64,000 bases of DNA from an uncultured Aquimarina sp. (GTDB lineage Bacteria; Bacteroidota; Bacteroidia; Flavobacteriales; Flavobacteriaceae): the NCBI GenBank assembly GCA_947500545.1, contig CANMSO010000009.1, positions 124,001-188,000 on the forward strand. Direction: 5' to 3'. A model generated the notes under the pieces. It ran no database searches. It was not told where the DNA came from and saw nothing but the letters and a program-made list of their open reading frames with translations. Position numbers and translations under genes: made by a program. Positions 56,493-64,000 of the stretch are shown one piece after another. The stretch's first letter is position 1; the number at the start of each line of letters is the position of its first letter.

Positions 56493-58979
56493 ATGAACCT
56501 TTTTAAATTATTACCCATCCTTTTATTTCTGTTATTTAGTTACGTGACTTTTGCGCAAGTACAGGTAACAGGAACCATCGTCGACACTCAAAATATTCCT
56601 ATTGTGGGAGCTTCAATTTCTTTAAAAAACAAAGCCAACACTTTTGGGAAACTTACAGATAACTCAGGACAATTTGAAATAAATGCTCCTTCGGGAATTT
56701 ATACTATAGAAGTACGCTATTTAGGTTTTCAGCCTTATAAAAGCGTTGTAGAAACTGGAAATGGTTCTACATATGATATAAGAACTGTTCAGTTAGAAGA
56801 AGGTGCAGAGCAGCTTCAAACCGTTGAAATTGTTGGTCGTCCTCGAACGGATTACAATAGTGATTATTCTTTTTCATCTACCAAAATAGCGATTAAGAAT
56901 AAAGAGCTACCTCAAGCAGTTTCTACAATTACAAAAGAATTAATTAATGATCGCCAAGCATTTCAGATAGCAGATGCTATAAAAACTGCAAGTAGTGTTA
57001 CACATACAGGGTTCTACAATCATTTTAACATTCGGGGTATTATTCAAGCCGAAGATGGTCAACTGATTAATGGTTTTAGGACACGTCAGTATTATTTTCT
57101 ACAACCCATTACATCTCATATAGAAAGAGCAGAAGTTATTAAAGGGCCGTCTTCAGTAACCTTTTCAAGTGTAGATCCAGGTGGATCAGTTAATTTAGTA
57201 ACTAAAAAACCTTTAAAAGAAAAAAGAAATGAAGTAAGTGCCACAGTCGGAAGTTTCGGAACGTTAAGAGCAACTGCAGATTTTACAGGACCATTAAATG
57301 ATTCAGGAACTTTATTATACCGTTTTAATACTGCTATCCAAGAAGCTAGATCTTTCCGAGACTTGGTAGAAAATAATCAATTTTTAATAGCACCTTCTAT
57401 CACTTTCTTACCTAATAATACTACCGCTCTTAATGTAGAAATGATATATAGTAATGGAGTCGGAAATCTTGATCGTGGTCAACCGCTTTTTGGAGCTATC
57501 AATGGTCAGTTTGATCTAAATAGTACGGATATTACTACCAATGTGGCTGCTGCGAATGACTTTTATGCTTCAAAAGAGTTTATGGTGATCAGCAATTTTA
57601 GTAAACAGATTACTGATGATATAGGATTCAATGCTTCCTATATGAAACAAACTTGGAAAGAAGATCTTGCGGAGCATCGCGTGGCAGGTTCTGCTGCTGT
57701 GGACATAGATGGAAATGCCATTCCAACACTTGCTGAACTACGTTATACGGAGAGACAGCAGTTTTGGATAACGGATAACTATACCGCATATATCAATTTT
57801 GATCTTGAAAATGACACTTTTACCAATAAACTTTTGGTTGGATATGATGGTAGCAGATGGGAAAGAACTGTCGGTGGAGCTTCTAATGGCGCTCGTCGTT
57901 ACAGAAGATTAAATGGTACAGCAACTTCGTTCGATCCTGCAGAAGCGGATCAATTTGAAACTATAGAAATTGATGGTATAACTGCTCCAAGGCCTAATGT
58001 TACTCATTTCGATCTTGCCAATCCTAATAATACTGCAAGAGAAACGTCTGGTTATATCACCTCAGAATTTGCAATTCCGGCAAATCTTACCACTTCAAAC
58101 GGTATTTATATTCAAAACCAATTTAAGATAGGTAAATTTTCTGCTCTTCTGAATCTTCGTTATGACTGGTACGAAGATATATTCGATTACAAATCAAATA
58201 ATGAGCAATCATTTAAAAACGAAGCTTTTATTCCTAGAATTGGGTTGACTTATGAAGCTACAAAAGCAATTAGTGTATATGCTTCCTACGTAGAAGGGTT
58301 TCAGCCACAGTCTAACACTGTCACACTTTCACCTGCTACCGAAGATTTTTTCTGGGCAGGTTCCCCTGCTAGTTTTGACCCTTTAGAAAGTAATAACATA
58401 GAATTTGGTAGTAAAGGAGAATTTTTAGGCGGAAAACTAACTGTGAATGCTGCCGTATATCAAATCACTCAAAAAAATCTATTACAGCAAGATCCAAATG
58501 ATGAAACTGTATTAACAGAACGAGGAGAACAACGTAGCAGAGGTTTTGAATGGGATCTTACAGGATATGTATTACCTAATCTTCAGCTAAGTGCTTCGTA
58601 TGCCTTTATCGATGCCGAAATTATAGAAGATGATGACCCAACATTAATTGGTGAACGCATTGGAGGAGCACCTGAGCATAGTGCTAATTTTTGGGGTCGA
58701 TATGATTTTATGCAAGGTTCACTTAAAAATGTAGGTGTGGGTCTAGGTATGATATATCGTGGAGATCGTTTGTCTTGGTATGGAGATCGTATAGTATTGC
58801 CATCGTACACGGTATTTGATGCAGCTGTGTATTATCGCCCAACAGGTATGGATATGCAGATTGCGTTAAAGCTTAATAATTTATTTGATGAAACGTATTG
58901 GAATGGTGCATTGAATGCAACCAGAGTATTTCCGGGAGCTCCCAGAAATGTATTACTAACTACAACTTATAAATTCTAA
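56493..58979 (+). CDS. TonB-dependent siderophore-type receptor
   Basis: The 828-residue outer-membrane protein has a signal peptide ending TFAQ, a carboxypeptidase-regulatory-like domain (about 25-110), a plug (about 125-240, with HIERAEVIKGPSSVTFSSVD and GGSVNLVTKKP) and a 22-strand barrel that ends in YKF. The plug wording is of the FhuA/FpvA siderophore group. The gene follows the ATPase by 24 bases and precedes the first permease by 4 bases, so all belong to one operon. Ligand unknown; a metallophore or small peptide is likely. Confidence 0.95.
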   Translation: MNLFKLLPILLFLLFSYVTFAQVQVTGTIVDTQNIPIVGASISLKNKANTFGKLTDNSGQFEINAPSGIYTIEVRYLGFQPYKSVVETGNGSTYDIRTVQLEEGAEQLQTVEIVGRPRTDYNSDYSFSSTKIAIKNKELPQAVSTITKELINDRQAFQIADAIKTASSVTHTGFYNHFNIRGIIQAEDGQLINGFRTRQYYFLQPITSHIERAEVIKGPSSVTFSSVDPGGSVNLVTKKPLKEKRNEVSATVGSFGTLRATADFTGPLNDSGTLLYRFNTAIQEARSFRDLVENNQFLIAPSITFLPNNTTALNVEMIYSNGVGNLDRGQPLFGAINGQFDLNSTDITTNVAAANDFYASKEFMVISNFSKQITDDIGFNASYMKQTWKEDLAEHRVAGSAAVDIDGNAIPTLAELRYTERQQFWITDNYTAYINFDLENDTFTNKLLVGYDGSRWERTVGGASNGARRYRRLNGTATSFDPAEADQFETIEIDGITAPRPNVTHFDLANPNNTARETSGYITSEFAIPANLTTSNGIYIQNQFKIGKFSALLNLRYDWYEDIFDYKSNNEQSFKNEAFIPRIGLTYEATKAISVYASYVEGFQPQSNTVTLSPATEDFFWAGSPASFDPLESNNIEFGSKGEFLGGKLTVNAAVYQITQKNLLQQDPNDETVLTERGEQRSRGFEWDLTGYVLPNLQLSASYAFIDAEIIEDDDPTLIGERIGGAPEHSANFWGRYDFMQGSLKNVGVGLGMIYRGDRLSWYGDRIVLPSYTVFDAAVYYRPTGMDMQIALKLNNLFDETYWNGALNATRVFPGAPRNVLLTTTYKF

Positions 58980-58983
58980 AAAG

Positions 58984-60435
58984 ATGCAATGGGCAAATAT
59001 TCGATTATTCGCGGTTCACTTTTGGCGTAATGCGACAGCACCCAAAAGTTTTTATCTATTATTTTTAATTTTTATACTGTTAACGGCGTATTCAGCTGTT
59101 AGCGGTATAAAAAATCATAGTACTCAAAATAATATTCGACACGAACACCAGGTTAAAGCAAGACAAAGTTGGGAAGCAAATCCCGATAAGCATCCACACA
59201 GAATGGCTCATTTTGGGACATTTGCATTTCGAATACACCCTACTTTGGGGATATTTGATTATGGGTTAGAAAGTTTTACAGGAAGTACAGTTTTTTTAGA
59301 AGCACATCGGCAAAATAGTGTTAATTTTTCTGAAGCTACATTTTCTACCGGCATGCTACGATTTGGTGAATTGAGTTTAGCATTATTACTACAACTGGTA
59401 TTGCCTTTGATGCTATTTTTTATAGGTTTTTCTAGCGTTGCTGGAGATAAACAGAATGGAACTTTAAAAATACTTTTATCCCAAGGTGCTACTTGGAAAG
59501 AGATAATATTTGGAAAATCTATTGGACTTTTTGCAATTTCTTTACTGTTTTTTATACCCATTCTTTTAGTGGTAATTATTGCACTTTTACTATTTGAAAA
59601 TCCGGTTGTGAATGACTTTAGATGGTTACGCCTATTCATAATTGGAACAAGTTATTTGGTATTCCTTTTTATTATATCTTCTATTACAGTAGTCGTATCA
59701 GCGAGTAGTAATGCACCAAAAAATGCTTTATTACGATTATTAGGAATTTGGCTATTGTTAGTAATTCTATTACCAAAATCTGCACAAGCTATGGGGAATT
59801 ACTGGTTCCCTACTCCTAGTAAATTGGCCTTTCAATCTGCTATCGAAAAAGAAGTGGTCCAAAAAGGTGACAGTCATAATCCTAATGATCCACATTATAA
59901 CCATTTAAGAGATTCTGTATTCACAGTTCATAATGTAAGCAAGATAACTGACCTACCTTTTAACTATTCGGGTTTTGTAATGCGAGAAGGCGAGAAAATA
60001 ACGGCTTCTTTGTACAGAAAACATCAAGCTAAGTTGGTAGATATTTATAAAAACCAAAATAATGTAACTCGATTTTCATCGTTTGTCAATCCTTTTACCG
60101 CAATAAAATTAATATCAATGACGATGTCTGGTACCGATTTTTCCTCTTACATCGATTTTCAAGATAAAACAGATAATTATCGATATCAATTAGCGCAAAC
60201 CATGAATGAATTGCAAATGGAATATATCAGTCCGAAAAAAGAAAGTGGTTCTGAAGGGAAAACCCACGTAATTGGACATGAACATTGGTCAGCATTTCAG
60301 GATTTTAGACACGAACCAATGGCGTTTGCAAATTCTATTAAAGAAACTTTTCCTGCATTACTGTCTATCTTGTTTTGGGCAATAGGTACTATAGGTTTAT
60401 TACTATTCATTTCAAAAAGAGCAAAAGCAATATGA
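58984..60435 (+). CDS. ABC-2 permease with DUF3526, first copy
   Basis: The 483-residue protein has an N-terminal span, a long extracytoplasmic part with HPHRMAHFGTFAFRIHP and FTGSTVFLEAHRQN (the DUF3526 signature), five further spans and a second soluble segment. The ABC-2 coupling segment GDKQNGTLKILLSQGATW is present. It starts 4 bases after the TonB receptor gene and its stop overlaps the next start by 4 bases (ATGA). Confidence 0.9.
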   Translation: MQWANIRLFAVHFWRNATAPKSFYLLFLIFILLTAYSAVSGIKNHSTQNNIRHEHQVKARQSWEANPDKHPHRMAHFGTFAFRIHPTLGIFDYGLESFTGSTVFLEAHRQNSVNFSEATFSTGMLRFGELSLALLLQLVLPLMLFFIGFSSVAGDKQNGTLKILLSQGATWKEIIFGKSIGLFAISLLFFIPILLVVIIALLLFENPVVNDFRWLRLFIIGTSYLVFLFIISSITVVVSASSNAPKNALLRLLGIWLLLVILLPKSAQAMGNYWFPTPSKLAFQSAIEKEVVQKGDSHNPNDPHYNHLRDSVFTVHNVSKITDLPFNYSGFVMREGEKITASLYRKHQAKLVDIYKNQNNVTRFSSFVNPFTAIKLISMTMSGTDFSSYIDFQDKTDNYRYQLAQTMNELQMEYISPKKESGSEGKTHVIGHEHWSAFQDFRHEPMAFANSIKETFPALLSILFWAIGTIGLLLFISKRAKAI

Positions 60436-61778
60436 TGTTATATAAATTATTTTTACAGCAATGTATTCGATCCAAAGAAGTATGGATAAGCTTGGTATTA
60501 ATAACATTATTGGGCATAGTAGGAATCGTTATTGGCAATAAACATCTAGAAAGACAACAGGATGCAATTGCTGAAGTAAAGACGTATCAAGACCGACATT
60601 TTGACCGACAAGTATCACTACATAATGATGATTTAGGGCTATTGTTATATTATGCAAATTTTGCCTATATCAATAACTTAAATCCATTAGCTGGATTATC
60701 TATTGGTCAGTCAGATGTAAATCCAACGGTAAAAAGAATTACAATTAAAACCTTTGAAGCCCAAAAGTATGATACCGATTTGGTAAACCCAATGAACCTG
60801 CAGTCCGGTAATCTCGACCTTTCTTTTGTGATAATTTACCTCTTTCCATTATTGGTCATTGTGTTGACTTTTAATGCAGTTTCCGAAGAAACAGAAACAG
60901 GTACCTGGAGACTGGTAGCTATTCAATCGAAATCTAAACTTGGATTTATCATCTCCAAACTTTTGGTACGATTAATACTATTATATACAATATTGATCTT
61001 TCTTTTTTTTATTGCAAAACTAGTCCTGAACTTATCTCTGGATATGCACTTTTTTTGGATGTTCGGATTATCCATACTTTACATACTTTTCTGGTTTACG
61101 GTTAGCTTTTTTATTATAAGTTTTAAAAAATCTTCTGGTTTTAATGCGCTACTACTTTTATCTGTTTGGCTGGTGTTAATTATTCTTTTGCCGGCTGGAA
61201 TCAATGCATATGTAACCTCAAAATATCCTGTGCCAGAGGCTTTGAGTACGGCAATAGCACAAAGAGATGGCTACCACGTTAAATGGGATACCGATAAGCG
61301 AGCTACTATTGAGAAGTTTTATCAGCATTATCCACAATTTAAGAAGTATGGATATCCTACTGATGGATTCAACTGGTTATGGTATTACGCTATGCAACAG
61401 ATGGGAGACGACGATTCAAAAAAACAGCGCGATGCTTTTAATAAGAAGATTACATTACGTGAAAACAAGAGCAACCAAATTGCATCTGTAATTCCCAATA
61501 TGCATCTGCAATTAGCTTTTAATCAATTGGCAGGGACTAGTATGAGTCAACAATTGGAATATCTGAATGCTACCGATGCATTTCATGAAAAATTAAGGTT
61601 GTTTTTTTATCCGAAAATATTTGAAGGGCAACTTGCTGATACCGTAGATTGGAAACAATTCGTACCAGAATATTATAAGACAAAAACAACTTTAAAACCA
61701 ATAAAAGCTATTACTCCGCTTATTATAGCATCAATTATTATGATAATAATTTCGATACCAATGACGAAACGATTGTAA
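60432..61778 (+). CDS. ABC-2 permease with DUF3526, second copy
   Basis: From ATG 60432 (MMLYKLFLQQ) the protein has 448 residues. A start 57 bases earlier would overlap the previous gene deeply and is rejected in favour of the ATGA overlap. The layout repeats that of the preceding gene, with the coupling segment EETETGTWRLVAIQSKSK. The two permeases probably form the heterodimeric membrane part for the ATPase at 55773. Similar ATPase-permease sets deliver or extract metals or quinone-like compounds at the inner membrane; the direction of transport is not known. Confidence 0.9.
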   Translation: MMLYKLFLQQCIRSKEVWISLVLITLLGIVGIVIGNKHLERQQDAIAEVKTYQDRHFDRQVSLHNDDLGLLLYYANFAYINNLNPLAGLSIGQSDVNPTVKRITIKTFEAQKYDTDLVNPMNLQSGNLDLSFVIIYLFPLLVIVLTFNAVSEETETGTWRLVAIQSKSKLGFIISKLLVRLILLYTILIFLFFIAKLVLNLSLDMHFFWMFGLSILYILFWFTVSFFIISFKKSSGFNALLLLSVWLVLIILLPAGINAYVTSKYPVPEALSTAIAQRDGYHVKWDTDKRATIEKFYQHYPQFKKYGYPTDGFNWLWYYAMQQMGDDDSKKQRDAFNKKITLRENKSNQIASVIPNMHLQLAFNQLAGTSMSQQLEYLNATDAFHEKLRLFFYPKIFEGQLADTVDWKQFVPEYYKTKTTLKPIKAITPLIIASIIMIIISIPMTKRL

Positions 61779-61826
61779 TGCTAGCTTAAGGTAAGACACC
61801 TATATTCATAATAGTTTCATCCTTTT

Positions 61827-61941
61827 TAGTGGGAACAGGACTCCCTTCAACTCATACCTCGCTCAGGATAAACCTGTCTGCCGACAGGCAGGCTTCTCGT
61901 CCTGTCAAGTCTTCAAAACATTATAACAATAAAAAAAGCTC
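61827..61941. repeat. Intergenic repeat, copy 2
   Basis: Nearly the same sequence as at 54405-54518, again with CCTGTCTGCCGACAGGCAGG (61873-61892) and leading into a GCTTC-type hairpin. Here the hairpin is followed by a tRNA-Met 3' half. Confidence 0.8.
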
Positions 61942-61963
61942 CACATTTCTGTGAAGCTTTTTT
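61931..61963 (-). terminator. tRNA-type terminator
   Basis: AAAAAAGCT at 61932-61940 and AAGCTTTTTT, with inner CACA/TGTG pairing, form a hairpin that on the minus strand follows the tRNA-Met 3' half directly and ends in T residues. Confidence 0.75.
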
Positions 61964-61965
61964 AG

Positions 61966-62011
61966 TAGCGGGAACTGGACTCGAACCAGTGACCTTCGGG
62001 TTATGAGCCCG
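61966..62011 (-). pseudogene. 3' half of a tRNA-Met (CAT anticodon), attachment-site remnant
   Basis: On the minus strand bases 62011 to 61966 give a complete anticodon arm (TCGGG, loop CTCATAA, CCCGA), variable loop AGGTC, T arm (ACTGG, TTCGAGT, CCAGT) and the 3' acceptor strand ending CCCGCTA. The D arm and 5' acceptor strand are absent; the sequence to the right is unrelated. A break just before the anticodon stem, with the 3' end intact, is the normal footprint of tyrosine-recombinase integration into a tRNA gene. Confidence 0.8.
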
Positions 62012-62100
62012 AAAAAGCTATTAACACCACACTGTAAACCAGCTGTTTATAAATTATTACGTACACAAACACCAACAAATAGGCACAAATAGATACGTAA

Positions 62101-62129
62101 AAACTGTACGTAACGCTTACGTACAGTTT
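62101..62129. repeat. 13-bp perfect inverted repeat
   Basis: AAACTGTACGTAA (62101-62113) and TTACGTACAGTTT (62117-62129) flank a 3-base centre. Two more TACGTA-like sites lie within 60 bases to the left. Such clusters fit recombinase or excisionase arm sites left by an integrated element, but a transcription-factor operator is possible. Confidence 0.55.
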
Positions 62130-62280
62130 GTATATTATTTCAGAATTTCAAAGTTTCTTAATTCCAGTCCAAAGTAGAAAAAATATAAATTATAATCTAG
62201 TAAAGTATACAATACTTTTTAATCAAAAAAATGAACACGTAATTCTTGCCAGATCTTACAAATTACTTTAGGGATGATAC

Positions 62281-62345
62281 AAAAAAACCTAGCATTTCTG
62301 TGAGGCTTTACTTGGCCGGGAGAATCGGGCTCATATCGAACTTTT
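62281..62345 (-). pseudogene. Degenerate terminator plus tRNA-like fragment
   Basis: AAAAAAACCTAGCATTTCTG followed by TGAGGCTTTA is a mutated version of the hairpin at 61931, and the next bases (GGCCGGGAGAATCGGGCTCA) resemble the 3' end of a tRNA on the minus strand. It is too degraded to name the tRNA. Confidence 0.4.
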
Positions 62346-62640
62346 TGACATCTGATTACAACCTAATTGTTAGGTTATCAGCTAATTTGCATAATAATGT
62401 GTCTAAATTTACTTAGATAAATTATTAGATTGCTATGATGATATATTTCAAAGATTACTTGATAACTACTAAGGAAATTAATTCATCGTTTTATGAGACA
62501 GAAAAGTAGATTACAAAGGATAAAATTAGATATTGTTTTATTTTCTATAATTAGATTAAGTCACTCTTAATAATAAACTTAGGAAAAAAATTCAAAAAAA
62601 GTTTTTGAAATCATTTTTTTATTACATTTGATTAAACAAT

Positions 62641-62666
62641 AATGCGTTTTATATAAAAAACGCATT
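62641..62666 (+). other. Hairpin at the start of the speA leader
   Basis: AATGCGTTTT (62641-62650) pairs perfectly with AAAACGCATT (62657-62666) around ATATAA. No T tract follows on the plus strand. It may be part of the leader RNA or a DNA palindrome in the promoter. Confidence 0.5.
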
Positions 62667-62680
62667 GCCTAAACAAAATG

Positions 62681-62775
62681 GAATCTTTTTTCAGATTCGG
62701 GCATAGGAGCATAAAGAAGTCTACTCCGAAAGCTGCCCTAGGGATAGGGAACCGAATTCTCAGGCTGACTTCTAA
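62681..62775 (+). promoter_or_regulatory. Structured leader RNA of speA, riboswitch-like
   Basis: Upstream of speA lies an unusually GC-rich, foldable stretch. GAATCT (62681-62686) can pair with AGATTC (62693-62698); alternatively ATTCGG (62695-62700) pairs with CCGAAT (62752-62757), so the two folds exclude each other. Inside the second fold GGAG (62706-62709) pairs with CTCC (62724-62727), GGCA (62700-62703) can pair with TGCC (62734-62737), and the hairpin-loop bases AGAAGTC (62715-62721) match GACTTCT (62767-62773) perfectly, giving a pseudoknot. No known riboswitch class is recognised. Confidence 0.6.
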
Positions 62776-62917
62776 AGTATATACTACACTTAGACTATTG
62801 GAACGAATACAGTTCGTGCCCTACACTATTTTTATTTTTCGTGTATGAGATTAGATTGAAATTAATTGCTTTCGCAATTTCTTATGTATCAATTTCTAAT
62901 TTTTCAAGCACATTATA

Positions 62918-64000
62918 ATGAAAACAAAATATATCGATTTGATCGAACAGACCTTCCATTTTCCACAGGAAGAGTTTTCGCTCCAGAATAACTTATTAGA
63001 GTTTCACGGCATTGATCTTATGAAATTGATTGCTCAATATGGTGCGCCTTTAAAATTTACTTACCTACCCAAAATATCAGAAAACATTAATCGAGCAAAA
63101 CACTGGTTTAACAAGGCTATTAAGTCAAATGATTATAAAGGAAATTACAACTATTGTTATTGTACCAAAAGCTCACATTTTCAACATGTATTAAGCGAAG
63201 CCCTTAAGAATGATATACATATAGAAACCTCTTCCGCTTTTGATATTGATATCGTTGAAAACTTAAAGATCCAAGGTAAGATTACCAATGACACATATGT
63301 TATTAGTAATGGCTTCAAACGTGACCAATATGTTCAAAACATTGCCAGATTGATTAATAATGGACACCACAATTGTATTCCTATCATTGATAATTACGAA
63401 GAACTTAATCTATTAAGCGATGTAATTAACGAAGATTTTCAGGTGGGTATACGTATTGCTTCTGAAGAAGAACCAAAGTTTGAGTTTTATACTTCTCGAT
63501 TAGGAATTGGGTATCGTAATATTGTACCCTTTTATAATAATCAGATCAAGAATAACCCAAAAGTGAAACTAAAGATGCTTCATTTCTTTATAAACACAGG
63601 TATTCGCGATACTGCTTACTATTGGAATGAATTACAAAAATGTCTAAAAGTATATATAAGTCTTAAGAAAATATGCACATCATTAGATAGCTTAAATATA
63701 GGCGGAGGTTTCCCGATAAAAAACTCTTTGGCCTTTGATTATGACTATCAGTATATAATCAATGAAATTATTAATCAAATCCAAATTTCCTGTGAAGAAG
63801 CACAGGTAGATGTTCCAAATATCTTTACAGAATTTGGCAGTTTTACAGTTGGTGAAAGTGGCGGGGCTATTTACGAAGTACTATATCAAAAACAGCAAAA
63901 TGACCGTGAAAAATGGAATATGATCAATTCATCTTTCATTACAACAATGCCAGATACATGGGCAATAAACAAACGTTTTGTGATGTTGCCCGTAAACAGA
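62918..64000 (+). CDS. speA: Biosynthetic arginine decarboxylase, N-terminal part
   Basis: ATG 62918 opens 361 codons that run off the window edge. The protein is a fold-III PLP decarboxylase: YNYCYCTKSSHFQHV carries the PLP lysine (Lys84), and FYTSRLGIGY, SLNIGGGFP and IFTEFGSFTVGESGG follow in the order known for SpeA-type arginine decarboxylases of Bacteroidota. It makes agmatine from arginine, the first step to putrescine and carboxyspermidine-derived spermidine. About 140 bases separate the gene from a structured leader, implying control at the RNA level. Confidence 0.93.
   Translation, partial: MKTKYIDLIEQTFHFPQEEFSLQNNLLEFHGIDLMKLIAQYGAPLKFTYLPKISENINRAKHWFNKAIKSNDYKGNYNYCYCTKSSHFQHVLSEALKNDIHIETSSAFDIDIVENLKIQGKITNDTYVISNGFKRDQYVQNIARLINNGHHNCIPIIDNYEELNLLSDVINEDFQVGIRIASEEEPKFEFYTSRLGIGYRNIVPFYNNQIKNNPKVKLKMLHFFINTGIRDTAYYWNELQKCLKVYISLKKICTSLDSLNIGGGFPIKNSLAFDYDYQYIINEIINQIQISCEEAQVDVPNIFTEFGSFTVGESGGAIYEVLYQKQQNDREKWNMINSSFITTMPDTWAINKRFVMLPVNR

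Larger units (their letters stand above)
62012..62640. other. Non-coding region right of the tRNA half
   Basis: About 630 bases with no supported gene. It holds a perfect inverted repeat (62101-62129) with several TACGTA sites around it (62058, 62094 and 62107 areas) and a decayed terminator plus tRNA-like piece (62281-62345). The rest is AT-rich. Confidence 0.5.

Noticed and set aside
60375..60431. Earlier start for the second DUF3526 permease
   Set aside because: It would overlap the first permease by 61 bases; ATG 60432 gives the usual ATGA overlap.
62690..62775. Glycine or cobalamin riboswitch before speA
   Set aside because: TCTCAGGC and CCGAAAGC look like parts of the glycine aptamer, but the 5' GAGAG strand, second aptamer and helix order are missing; cobalamin core motifs are also incomplete.

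Overview
The window looks like chromosomal DNA from a marine gliding-type member of the Flavobacteriaceae (Bacteroidota), possibly close to Aquimarina. This is inferred from the AT-rich base composition, a PorE-like OmpA protein of the type IX secretion kind, LytS/LytTR two-component systems, a DUF5916 outer-membrane protein, TonB and TolC proteins with Bacteroidota signal peptides ending in AQ, a fused CcsBA cytochrome assembly protein and almost no strong Shine-Dalgarno sequences. No rRNA operon, CRISPR array or insertion sequence is visible.

Layout. 1-7.8 kb: start of a large secreted protein, Era, the PorE-like protein, an alanine/sodium symporter, a SpoU methyltransferase, a leaderless muramidase and a small secreted protein. 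7.9-17.1 kb: two LytS-type sensor kinase / LytTR regulator pairs flanking a DUF5916 protein; the second pair forms an operon with an ABA4-like and another membrane protein. 17.5-21.2 kb: a lone 1252-residue enzyme with the order adenylation - carrier - alpha-oxoamine synthase - SCP2-like domain, clearly GC-richer than its surroundings. 21.5-29.2 kb: an RND efflux operon whose TolC protein carries an extra periplasmic binding-protein domain and which ends in a potassium channel gene. 29.8-36.6 kb: TerB-like protein, metallo-hydrolase, then nrfH-nrfA-ccsBA (nitrite ammonification and cytochrome c assembly). 36.6-39.8 kb: isocitrate lyase surrounded by decayed DNA (a LytTR remnant, a 33-bp inverted-repeat element, tRNA-like remnants) and small open frames.

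40-42.9 kb: an overlapping gene pair, a DUF1611 P-loop protein and a fusion of a PLP amino-acid racemase with a VanX-type D,D-dipeptidase; this suggests a D-amino-acid or D-dipeptide pathway. 43-47.3 kb: a stress-like gene set on the minus strand (GroES paralogue, CsbD-like protein, GT14 glycosyltransferase, cupin, small basic protein, MscS channel, SPFH protein) in two transcription units that share the same 69-base composite promoter element with identical internal spacing. 47.5-54.2 kb: regulators, a cold-shock protein, a zinc-protease-like protein paired with a secreted epimerase, and a possible nuclease.

54.5-61.8 kb: a His/Met heptad lipoprotein diverging from a compact import cluster (small metal-binding-like protein, ABC ATPase, TonB siderophore-type receptor, two DUF3526 ABC-2 permeases). 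61.8-62.4 kb: repeats and a 3' half of a tRNA-Met next to its terminator, the usual footprint of an integrase attachment site. The window ends in a biosynthetic arginine decarboxylase gene behind a long, structured leader that has mutually exclusive hairpins and a 7-bp pseudoknot.

The best candidates for undescribed biology are the four-domain oxoamine synthase, the DUF1611/racemase-dipeptidase pair, the shared composite stress promoter and the speA leader.
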